From Nitrososphaera sp. UBA210 (GTDB lineage Archaea > Thermoproteota > Nitrososphaeria > Nitrososphaerales > Nitrososphaeraceae), in the NCBI GenBank assembly GCA_002494895.1, contig DADA01000014.1:1-64000 (forward strand): a stretch of 64,000 nt of DNA, written 5' to 3'. Each line of letters begins with the position of its first letter. Within the stretch, counting starts at the first letter, position 1. The translations under genes and the position numbers were made by a program. Shown in pieces: positions 57,368-64,000 of this stretch. The notes below the pieces were generated by a model, which was not told the DNA's origin, searched no databases, and was given only the letters and a program-made list of their open reading frames with translations.

Positions 57368-58141
57368 TTGGTAGAGACAAGTGTCTTGGTATCTGCACTG
57401 GCAGGGGCAGGCTCGTTCTTCTCCCCATGCATATTACCAATAATCCCCGCATTTGTCTCCTACCTCTCTGGCACTACTCTGAAAGAACTTCAGGGCGAGA
57501 ACCAGCAGAATTCTGTTGGCGGCCAGTCGTCGATCACCGTAAAGCGGTCCGTCAGGCTGAACATCTTCCTCAACACTGTCTATTTCGTCCTCGGATTTTC
57601 ATTGGTATTTGCGGTGCTTGGAGTAATACTCAACAGTGTGCTTACTAATGTCGGTACCGGATTTCAGACAACGCTGCAATCCATTGGCGGTGTGGTGATA
57701 ATCGGATTTGGTGCATATCTGATACTGTCAACCAAGCTTCGCATCCTCAATTTTGAAAAGAGGATGACAAAGCTGCCAAAGTTCAAGACGACCTACATCA
57801 CTTCTTTCGTCTTTGGCGCTGCCTTTGCCGCCGGGTGGACGCCATGCGTCGGCCCGATCCTTGGCACAACGTTGACGCTTGCCGCAACTTCACCAGGCGC
57901 AGCATACAACTCGCTCCTTGCATATTCTCTGGGCCTCGGAGTGCCGTTTCTGATCACGGGCGCATTCTTTTCCCAGGCCACCAAGTTAATAGGAAAAATG
58001 GTGAAGCACCTGAAGTACTTTAACCCGGTAATGGGAGCCATCCTGATAATTCTTGGCATTCTGGTGTTCACAAACCAGCTGAGCCTAATCGGCAACTTTC
58101 CGCTTGCCAGCGAAATAATAAACCTGGAGAGAGGAATATGA
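57368..58141 (+). CDS. CcdA/DsbD-like membrane thiol transporter
   Basis: 257 residues, TTG start, six hydrophobic segments. The first reads GAGSFFSPCILPIIPAFVSY and the fourth GAAFAAGWTPCVGPILGTTL, each holding one of the redox-active Cys-Pro or Pro-Cys motifs that carry reducing power across the membrane. The stop codon overlaps the next gene (ATGA), which encodes the thioredoxin-like partner. Confidence 0.92.
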   Translation: MVETSVLVSALAGAGSFFSPCILPIIPAFVSYLSGTTLKELQGENQQNSVGGQSSITVKRSVRLNIFLNTVYFVLGFSLVFAVLGVILNSVLTNVGTGFQTTLQSIGGVVIIGFGAYLILSTKLRILNFEKRMTKLPKFKTTYITSFVFGAAFAAGWTPCVGPILGTTLTLAATSPGAAYNSLLAYSLGLGVPFLITGAFFSQATKLIGKMVKHLKYFNPVMGAILIILGILVFTNQLSLIGNFPLASEIINLERGI

Positions 58142-59286
58142 ATACGGACAACCTGAGCGCTCTCGCAGTTGGCATAGGAGTCGTGGCACTCATTGCCGGC
58201 TTTGGAGTCTACTTTAACAGTCCCAGCCTCAATACCGCGGCTTCCAGCCAGCAAGGCAATTTCGTACCATCCGAAGTTGCTCAGGAAAACGGCACGGTAA
58301 CAAAGGTGCAGATAGACAAGTCACAGTTCAAGAAGGCCCCCGAGCTCGCAAGGATCAGCGGCTACATCAACACGGAGCCACTGACTCTTGCGGACCTGAA
58401 GGGCAAGGTAGTGCTTGTCGATTTTTGGACGTACAGCTGCATCAACTGCATAAGGACAATTCCGTACCTGAATGCATGGAATGAAAAATACGCGGACGAG
58501 GGCCTAGTCATCGTTGGGGTGCACACGCCGGAATTTGAGTTCGAAAAAGATTACAACAATGTAAAGGCCGCCGTCGAAAAATTCGAAATCCAGTACCCGG
58601 TCGCGCAGGACAATGACAAGGGCACTTGGAGCGCGTACGAAAACAGGTACTGGCCGCGCAAGTACCTTGTCGATAACGAAGGATACATCAGGTACGATCA
58701 CATTGGCGAAGGAGCCTACGCCGAAACAGAAAAAGTGATCCAGTCGCTGCTGGCCGAGCGCGCAGCCGCCGCCGGAGAGACGGTCAGCATCGACGGTACG
58801 GTAAGCAAGCCTGACAGCGCGCAGAGCGTTGACTTTACAAAGATAAGGACGCCAGAGCTGTACTTTGGCTATGACTTTGCGCGAGCAAAGCTTGGCAATG
58901 CCCAGGGCTTTGAGCCTGGCAAAGTTGTGAATTATGTATTCCCGGAGGGCGCAGTACTAACGCCCAATACCATCTACTTATCGGGGGAGTGGAAGAACAA
59001 CCCAGACCACATGGAGCTGCAGGGAGAAACAGGCAGGATAGTCCTGACCTACAATGCAAAGTCCGTCAACATCGTCGCGGGTGGAAAGGGAGAGCTGCAC
59101 ATTTCAGAAGATGGGCCGCAGCTGACAGGCGATAGCCGGGGGGCAGATGTTTCGGAAACAGGCCAGGTAGATGTCGATGGCCAGAGGCTCTACAACTTGA
59201 CAATGCACGAAGATTACGGGACACACAGGATAATTATCGACGCTATCGGCAAGGGATTTCAGATATACACATTCACTTTTGGGTAA
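58138..59286 (+). CDS. DipZ/TlpA-like exported thioredoxin-fold protein
   Basis: 382 residues. N-terminal anchor (LAVGIGVVALIAGFGVYF), then a TlpA-like thioredoxin domain at about 75-215 with the redox motif SCINC (VLVDFWTYSCINCIRTIPYL), and a C-terminal beta domain at about 235-382 (TPELYFGYDFARAKLGNAQG) as in bacterial DipZ proteins. Receives electrons from CcdA to reduce outside disulfides, or supports cytochrome maturation. In many relatives CcdA and this part are fused; here they are separate, coupled genes. Confidence 0.92.
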   Translation: MNTDNLSALAVGIGVVALIAGFGVYFNSPSLNTAASSQQGNFVPSEVAQENGTVTKVQIDKSQFKKAPELARISGYINTEPLTLADLKGKVVLVDFWTYSCINCIRTIPYLNAWNEKYADEGLVIVGVHTPEFEFEKDYNNVKAAVEKFEIQYPVAQDNDKGTWSAYENRYWPRKYLVDNEGYIRYDHIGEGAYAETEKVIQSLLAERAAAAGETVSIDGTVSKPDSAQSVDFTKIRTPELYFGYDFARAKLGNAQGFEPGKVVNYVFPEGAVLTPNTIYLSGEWKNNPDHMELQGETGRIVLTYNAKSVNIVAGGKGELHISEDGPQLTGDSRGADVSETGQVDVDGQRLYNLTMHEDYGTHRIIIDAIGKGFQIYTFTFG

Positions 59287-59428
59287 AGCTTGCCGCACTC
59301 CACGCCATTTTTCCGGTTTTTCCCCTTTTTTAAAGCAACGGCATTAGGCACCTGTAACAGGCAATTACAGCCATTTCTTGCCATGCATCAGCGCGTTCCT
59401 TAAGTCAAGAATGATCTCTTGAAAAACC

Positions 59429-59511
59429 AAAGGGGGGAGCAAAGGAAGCTTTCCCGAGCATCCCGTTCTCCCTAGGCGGCACCGCTAGCCGGTGCCGCTA
59501 CTCTCCCCTTT
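59429..59511. ncRNA. Candidate structured RNA, strand undetermined
   Basis: In a 285-base gap. An outer stem AAAGGGG(GG)AG at 59429-59439 pairs with CTCCCCTTT at 59503-59511. Inside are a small hairpin GGAA-GCT-TTCC (about 59444-59454) and a strong hairpin GCGGCACC-loop-GGTGCCGC at 59476-59498. This three-way-junction design in an intergenic gap suggests a small RNA, or a terminator with an unusually elaborate structure for the DipZ-like gene. It does not match RNase P, SRP or 5S RNA motifs that I know. Confidence 0.45.
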
Positions 59512-59571
59512 GACGCTTTAATTCGCGCTTATCGATCGAAGCTGACCCGGCGCTAAAATATTCTAGCAACC

Positions 59572-59817
59572 TTACTTTTTCTTGAAGCCAAAATAGCAGG
59601 AATGGCATAGTTCCTTGCCGTAGATGACACCCGCGTTGCCGCAGCTCGTGCAGTTCTTGTCGTGATCTATTGTGGAATCCAGAGACTTGGCCTTTTGCAG
59701 GCACTTGCCGCATATTGGGGCCGCTAGATCATAGCTGGACAAAAAGCCGGCGCCGCACTGCGTGCATTTGAGGCTGTACATCTTGCCCTTTGGTTTCCAG
59801 CGATTGAATAGTCCCAC
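59572..59817 (-). CDS. 81-aa double zinc-ribbon protein
   Basis: MGLFNRWKPKGKMYSLKCTQ, with CTQCGAGF, CGKC, CTSCGNAG and CHSC: four CxxC pairs for two zinc sites. A basic N-terminus and tail (YFGFKKK) suggest nucleic acid binding. One of several small zinc proteins in this window. Divergent from pyrI. Confidence 0.75.
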   Translation of the reverse strand: MGLFNRWKPKGKMYSLKCTQCGAGFLSSYDLAAPICGKCLQKAKSLDSTIDHDKNCTSCGNAGVIYGKELCHSCYFGFKKK

Positions 59818-59969
59818 GACATCCTATTGTCGCTACGGAATAATCAATGTATCGCCGATCGGATACGCTGAAAATGAAAAGAATCTGTTTTTCGATTTGT
59901 GCCTTGTTGAATCCGGTACTACCCGACAGATACGCTGATATAGTTAGCAGCACCGCATCAACAGCGGCA

Positions 59970-60431
59970 ATGTCTGACACGAGCCAGCTCCTTGTGCGAA
60001 GGATCAAAGACGGCACAGTGATCGATCACATCGAAGCCGGCAAGGCACTTTTCGTGCTGCAGGCACTGAACATCGCCGGAAAGGAAGGAAATGTCATCAC
60101 TGCTGCTCTGAACGTGCCCAGCAGTAAACACGGCAAGAAAGACATCATCAAGGTGGAGAATAGATTCCTCGAAACATCTGAGACCAACAAACTCGCGCTG
60201 ATTGCTCCGCGCGCCACAATCAACATCATACGCGACTACAAGCTGGTGGAAAAGCGCAAGATCCAGTTGCCGGATTCAATCGTCGGGATATTCAAGTGCC
60301 CGAATTTGAAGTGCATAACGAACAGCGGAGAGGAGATCAGGTCCACAATAGACATCATTGACAAGGAAAAAGTAGTGCTCAAGTGCAGGTACTGCGCAAG
60401 GACTCTCTCTACTGACGAGCTGGTCTTTTGA
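59970..60431 (+). CDS. pyrI: Aspartate carbamoyltransferase regulatory subunit
   Basis: Binds CTP/ATP and tunes the catalytic PyrB trimers of pyrimidine synthesis. 153 residues from ATG 59970: LLVRRIKDGTVIDHIEAGKA, NKLALIAPRATINIIRDYKL, and the zinc site CPNLKC with CRYC. A GATATAG box lies 30 bases upstream, so the upstream in-frame extension is not translated. PyrB is not adjacent, unlike the usual pyrBI operon. Confidence 0.95.
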   Translation: MSDTSQLLVRRIKDGTVIDHIEAGKALFVLQALNIAGKEGNVITAALNVPSSKHGKKDIIKVENRFLETSETNKLALIAPRATINIIRDYKLVEKRKIQLPDSIVGIFKCPNLKCITNSGEEIRSTIDIIDKEKVVLKCRYCARTLSTDELVF

Positions 60432-60490
60432 GTTGGCGATCAAGATGCTCGACCATCAGAACAAAGCCGGATAATGACAACTTTACGATT

Positions 60491-60739
60491 TCACTTTGAT
60501 TGATCCGACGCGTCGTCCTGCACTTTTGCCGCGAGTTTTTTTGACAACTTGTATGCGAATCCCATCGCAAGAAAAAGCGTGACGAGGCCGGCGACCATCG
60601 TTATCATTAAATTAGTTTTGACCAGGTAATGCATCACTAGGGTCACGGCGATTGCAGGCACCGAGATAACGACAGCAAGGATGGTGCTTGCTGCAAACAC
60701 TCTTGTGGTGGTGACCTTCTTTGGCTTTTCGGCATCCAT
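60491..60739 (-). CDS. Two-helix membrane protein, 82 aa
   Basis: Basic N-terminus (MDAEKPKKVTTTRVFAAS), two hydrophobic segments (ILAVVISVPAIAVTLVMHYL and ITMVAGLVTLFLAMGFAYKL) and a charged tail (AAKVQDDASDQSK). The helix pair resembles that of the gene at 61554. Unknown function. Confidence 0.7.
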   Translation of the reverse strand: MDAEKPKKVTTTRVFAASTILAVVISVPAIAVTLVMHYLVKTNLMITMVAGLVTLFLAMGFAYKLSKKLAAKVQDDASDQSK

Positions 60740-60805
60740 TACGCTTACTAAAAAACAGGACGTTACGTATTAAGTGTTATCTAGGGAACGAAAAATGGAA
60801 GGAAC

Positions 60806-61240
60806 CTAGTTCCATCCCATCTGGCTTTTGTAATAGTTTGCGAGCTTGGCGTGCCGTATGCGTTCGCCCGTGTTTTTCGCCTTGTCCATTTTTGCCACGT
60901 GGGATCTGTACTGGCTCAGGTCGCACATGCAGACGCCTGCAACCGGCCTGTATTTCGTCCTAGAGATTTCATGCTTTTTGTGGTCGACGTAAAATATTGG
61001 AACCTTTGTCAGAGCCATTGATGCAAGTATGCCACCTACGATCCAGTACAGCACCGGCTCTGAAATTACTGCGAAATGCGACAGCAGCAGAGGCACGAAT
61101 ATCGAAATCACAACTCCTGCCGGGGTGATCAACATAGACAGACCCGAAAATCGGTCGTATGGCTGGACTTCACGCTCGAATTGGTCCAGCAGCGCTTCGA
61201 GTTTTCCTTCCAATTTGTTCTCGGCGGCAACAGCATCCAT
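60806..61240 (-). CDS. Membrane protein with two helices and cytosolic tail, 144 aa
   Basis: N-terminal acidic helix (LEGKLEALLDQFEREVQPYD), two hydrophobic segments at about 34-80, and a C-terminal basic part with CMCD (PVAGVCMCDLSQYRSH) and KLANYYKSQMGWN. The Cys pair may bind a metal. Unknown family. Same strand as the gene at 60491. Confidence 0.72.
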   Translation of the reverse strand: MDAVAAENKLEGKLEALLDQFEREVQPYDRFSGLSMLITPAGVVISIFVPLLLSHFAVISEPVLYWIVGGILASMALTKVPIFYVDHKKHEISRTKYRPVAGVCMCDLSQYRSHVAKMDKAKNTGERIRHAKLANYYKSQMGWN

Positions 61241-61553
61241 TACTAAAACAGTGGCGTTACCAGCTTTATTAAGATTGTTAGCATCCGGCTTTTTCTTACT
61301 AGCATTCTCAAGAATCGAGCGGCAATCACTCAGAATTGCAAGACTGATGTCTCATTCACATAATAAATCTAGCATAATACGTTCAAGATACCGTCAAATA
61401 CTCAATAATTTTTGCATATTGATTGTCAGAACTGAATAATCGATGCGCAATTCAATCATGACTTCATTTTATGGAATTATGATAATAGCTATGAAAACTA
61501 TTTCGCATGTCAATATTAATATTTCAAATTTGGCAACGTAGGATAGAAGAGAT
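61241..61553. other. 313-base AT-rich gap without a recognised feature
   Basis: The stretch becomes very AT-rich towards its right end (for example CAATATTAATATTTC near 61510-61524), which probably contains the promoter of the gene at 61554. I see no gene, RNA or repeat in it. Confidence 0.5.
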
Positions 61554-61814
61554 TTGCAGTCCCAACGCCCAAAACTGGTCTATGTCAATAATTCTCTGAA
61601 CAGTCTGACTCCTGACTTTATGGTAAAGTCAGCATGGGTCAGCACCGCACTCGCACTTATTCTCACACTTCCCTCGGTAGGCCTTTTCATGGGAATTCTC
61701 CAGGCGACTGACAACCTTGTCGCAGGAGTGGCAGTCGGCTTTGCTCTGCACTTTGTCCTGCTGAGCCTATCGGCAAAGATATCTTCAGCCCTGTCAAGGC
61801 TTTTTGAAGATTAG
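61554..61814 (+). CDS. Two-helix membrane protein, 86 aa
   Basis: TTG start (MQSQRPKLVYVNNSLNSLTP). Two hydrophobic segments (AWVSTALALILTLPSVGLFM and LVAGVAVGFALHFVLLSLSA) and a short helical tail. It lies 77 bases before atpC in the same direction; a link to the ATPase is possible but unproven. Confidence 0.7.
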   Translation: MQSQRPKLVYVNNSLNSLTPDFMVKSAWVSTALALILTLPSVGLFMGILQATDNLVAGVAVGFALHFVLLSLSAKISSALSRLFED

Positions 61815-61891
61815 ACTGCCTTTCACTTTTTGCGTCCAAATTTCTAAAAACTAAAATTGCTCTGGAATCTACCAGACGGTGCTGAATTGTC

Positions 61892-62944
61892 ATGAGTAAG
61901 GTCAGTATGCCAGGCAAGATCTTTGGAACCGTGCTTTCACATGGCATGAAGGGCAGGATGCTTTCGAAAAACGAGCTCCAGACGCTCGCAGAATCCCGGG
62001 ACATTGAAGAGCTTGTCACGCGAATGAAAAACACGGTCTATGTTGACGCGCTTTCAAAGCTCACAAAGCCCTACAGTGCTGAAAAAATAGAGGGCGCGCT
62101 CAGGGAGAACCTTGTAAACAGTCACGTAAAGATGGTCAGCATCGCCGGAGGCTCCGGAGTGCTGAACGCATATTTCATAAAATATATTACATGGAACTTG
62201 AAGCTCATACTGAAAGGCAAGGCGCTGGGCAAGACCTACGAGGAACTGCTTCCGAAAATAAATCTGCGAGCTGAGGAGCTTGTCGGAAGGCGAGATATCG
62301 TTGTCAAGGCCTTGGTAGCAAAGAACCTTGAAGAAGCCGTGGCTGCGCTTGCCGGGAGCGAATTTGGCGAGGACGCTGCAAAAGCTGCGGCGGCGTACAA
62401 AGACAAGGGCGATCTCAGGCTCTTCGACACCTATATCGATCACGTGTTCTACCGCGACCTTGGGAGGGCCCTGACCATAGAGTCGCAGTCTCCCGAAGTG
62501 AAAAGCATTGTTTCAGTTGACATTGATTCGTACAACATCATGGCCGTACTCAGGGGCAAGTACTGGGGTCTGAGCGCGACTGACATTGACGAGCTCATTG
62601 TCACGACCACTTCGAAAGTCTCCAGGGAAACTCTGCAAAAGATGATCAACATCGAAAAGGTTTCCGAAGCTCTGACAGAGCTGGGAAACACTGTCTACAA
62701 GGACATTGTCCCACAGACTACTGCCGACGACATTAGCACGATAATGCAGCTCGAGGCAGGCTTTGAGGCTATGGAATTCAAAAAAGTCCTCAGCTCATTT
62801 AGGACCATGTTCAGCGTCGGAATAATGGTCGCAGCGATAAAGCTAATGATGATCGAAGTGAGGAACCTATCGGCGATAGCCTCCGGAGTAGAACAAAAAG
62901 TTCCGACAGAACAAATAGTCGCCAACCTGGTAAAGTCTGAATAG
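61892..62944 (+). CDS. atpC: A-type ATP synthase subunit C
   Basis: 350 residues, the all-helical subunit that joins the central stalk to the membrane ring (V-type d subunit equivalent). Family features: KGRMLSKNELQTLAESRDIE, FYRDLGRALTIESQSPEVKS, VDIDSYNIMAVLRGKYWGLS, and a threefold internal repeat of a helical unit. It is transcribed towards a 49-aa HTH gene and subunit I on the other strand, so the ATPase genes are not in one operon here. Confidence 0.93.
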   Translation: MSKVSMPGKIFGTVLSHGMKGRMLSKNELQTLAESRDIEELVTRMKNTVYVDALSKLTKPYSAEKIEGALRENLVNSHVKMVSIAGGSGVLNAYFIKYITWNLKLILKGKALGKTYEELLPKINLRAEELVGRRDIVVKALVAKNLEEAVAALAGSEFGEDAAKAAAAYKDKGDLRLFDTYIDHVFYRDLGRALTIESQSPEVKSIVSVDIDSYNIMAVLRGKYWGLSATDIDELIVTTTSKVSRETLQKMINIEKVSEALTELGNTVYKDIVPQTTADDISTIMQLEAGFEAMEFKKVLSSFRTMFSVGIMVAAIKLMMIEVRNLSAIASGVEQKVPTEQIVANLVKSE

Positions 62945-63094
62945 CTATTGCTTGTACACATTCAGATCTTTCAGAATCTTTACCACTACTGGAACCTCTA
63001 AATCGAGCTGCAGCGCGATAAATTCTTCGGATATCCCGGACACGTAGAGATTCCTTACTATTTCCGTCGTGTCTTCGGTAATGTTGTTCTGCAT
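62945..63094 (-). CDS. 49-aa HTH-like protein
   Basis: MQNNITEDTTEIVRNLYVSG, then GISEEFIALQLDLEVPVVVK and ILKDLNVYKQ. The core LYVSGISEEFIALQLDLE closely follows LNLYNSGISPEIIALQMDIS in the HTH module of the cyclase at 10022. A CTTAAATTA box lies about 32 bases upstream. It sits directly against the end of atpC. Possibly a small regulator; no target known. Confidence 0.65.
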   Translation of the reverse strand: MQNNITEDTTEIVRNLYVSGISEEFIALQLDLEVPVVVKILKDLNVYKQ

Positions 63095-63149
63095 CGGCTG
63101 ACAACCAAATTTGCGTTTGAGTAATTTAAGAATTGTGTCGCTCGAAGAT

Positions 63150-64000
63150 CTAGGCGGTTTTCTTTAGGCCTTGGCGGGGATCTCTCCAGATAAGGTTGGA
63201 GTATAACATCCTGGGAACGATCTTTCGAAATTCACTCCCCTCGCCTGCATACCATTTGGGGAACCATTCGTACAGGTGCAACCTGATAGTCTGGATGTAA
63301 ACAATAAGCCCTTCAATCAACATGATGCCAATGTTCCCTCCTATAAGCACCGCCAGGCCTCCTCCATGCTCGAATGACTGGTTGACGGTCACAAGCAGCG
63401 CAGCGTGCACCAAGAGCATGATCCCGATTCGCGTATAGCTTATGACGTTTGAAAGAACTTCAATGATCCTTACAAGGATGACTTCAATAACTATACCCAT
63501 CAAACCCCCACCTTCGTCATGACCATGCTTTTTGGCTAATGCCTGCTCTTTCATTCCGCCGTAGATCATGATCCCGACGGTTGCAAAAAGCACCGGAGGC
63601 GCGGCCTTTGCCACCACGTCTACCGTGACCCAGTCGCCAAAGAGAAATGAAAGCCAGGGAACGAACTCGGTGTGGATCTGGCCGGAAATGCCAAACATAC
63701 CAATGATGTCGTATCCGGATCCTATGGCAGCGAGAATTAGAGCCACGACTGCCCCGAACTGGATTATAGCCGGGATGTCGTGTGTGTATATCATGAGCGT
63801 GTTCTTGTCCTTGATGTTCTTGTAGAGCTTTAGGAAGTACGCCATGAGCAAGTGTACGATCCCTATCGCAACTGACACCTTCAATATTTTTATCACCTGG
63901 TCAAACGTGAGCGCTGACACATTCAGCACTCCAATGATGCCATGCAGCGGAGCAAAAATAGAGCTGAGTACTGCAAGCTCGTCAATGTGGAAGCCAAAAA
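63150..64000 (-). CDS. atpI: A-type ATP synthase subunit I (membrane a-subunit), N-terminus off the right edge
   Basis: Stator membrane subunit forming the ion half-channels. The visible C-terminal part (over 280 residues) has multiple membrane helices with family motifs FGFHIDELAVLSSIFAPLHG, ISYTRIGIMLLVHAALLVTV and GGNIGIMLIEGLIVYIQTIR, ending LHLYEWFPKWYAGEG. The conserved Arg of SYTRIG/ML and the following acidic and His residues match the proton path. The frame stays open beyond the GTG at 63929 to the window edge, so the true start lies outside. Confidence 0.93.
   Translation of the reverse strand, partial: FGFHIDELAVLSSIFAPLHGIIGVLNVSALTFDQVIKILKVSVAIGIVHLLMAYFLKLYKNIKDKNTLMIYTHDIPAIIQFGAVVALILAAIGSGYDIIGMFGISGQIHTEFVPWLSFLFGDWVTVDVVAKAAPPVLFATVGIMIYGGMKEQALAKKHGHDEGGGLMGIVIEVILVRIIEVLSNVISYTRIGIMLLVHAALLVTVNQSFEHGGGLAVLIGGNIGIMLIEGLIVYIQTIRLHLYEWFPKWYAGEGSEFRKIVPRMLYSNLIWRDPRQGLKKTA

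Noticed and set aside
59287..59571. The structured region as RNase P, SRP or 5S RNA
   Set aside because: It is too short for RNase P or SRP RNA and lacks their conserved sequence blocks and the 5S core; it is kept only as an unknown candidate.
1..64000. CRISPR array, cas genes, rRNA operon, phage structural genes
   Set aside because: No regularly spaced direct repeats, no Cas motifs, no rRNA sequence and no capsid or terminase motifs were seen.

Overview
The window is archaeal chromosomal DNA, most likely from a Nitrososphaera-like ammonia-oxidising archaeon (Thaumarchaeota/Nitrososphaeria). The evidence is the gene set: family D DNA polymerase (DP1, DP2), Orc1/Cdc6, TFB and TFE, GGGP synthase, archaeosine tRNA-guanine transglycosylase, the archaeal riboflavin route (GTP cyclohydrolase III, ArfC), a proteasome, A-type ATPase subunits, a half-size heme A synthase and many tiny zinc-ribbon proteins. 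Base composition looks close to balanced. Many genes start on TTG or GTG with an AT-rich TATA-like box about 25-30 bases before the start codon, which indicates leaderless transcripts. No rRNA, CRISPR array or ammonia-oxidation gene was seen. The genus is an inference; no marker gene fixes it.

Layout. 1-8.5 kb is a replication locus: DP2 and GGGP synthase, then two unknown genes overlaid by a dense array of TCACGCG/CGTGA palindromes, then a probable origin with two origin-recognition boxes and seven GTTAAC motifs, then orc1/cdc6 and DP1. 8.6-11.5 kb holds a zinc ribbon, ctaA, a receiver protein, an HTH-cyclase fusion and TFE. 11.7-13.1 kb has a decayed transposase and a membrane protein. 13.2-16.9 kb is a tightly packed riboflavin operon, followed by a large HerA-like ATPase. 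19.9-22.8 kb carries the two enzymes of proline oxidation. 23-25.6 kb is a patchier zone with small proteins, a tRNA-Asp interrupted by two unusual introns, a tRNA 3'-end fragment and a gene remnant. 25.8-31.4 kb has an HxlR regulator, a proteasome alpha/beta operon, regulators, SUI1, HtrA, an FMN reductase and a pirin.

31.6-42.2 kb holds MscS, a MetRS-NMNAT-zinc-ribbon operon, Rieske, CysRS, a bactofilin, a beta-CASP nuclease operon and a tandem methyltransferase pair. 42.2-50.4 kb holds a ferredoxin, a TFB without a zinc-binding ribbon, an Lsm-arcTGT-endonuclease V operon, a kinase, zinc-ribbon proteins and a DEAD-box helicase. 50.6-57.3 kb is accessory: regulators, membrane and secreted proteins, an AbrB antitoxin with a truncated PIN toxin. 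57.4-64 kb has a CcdA/DipZ-type thiol-redox pair, a candidate structured RNA, pyrI, small membrane proteins and A-ATPase subunits C and I.

The most promising unexplained items are (1) the origin-proximal palindrome array with its membrane-anchored winged-helix protein, (2) the tRNA-Asp with one intron in the D loop and one in the T loop, (3) an amidohydrolase sitting where the missing ArfB step should be in the riboflavin operon, and (4) a TFB without zinc ligands. All calls come from reading the sequence; no database search was run.
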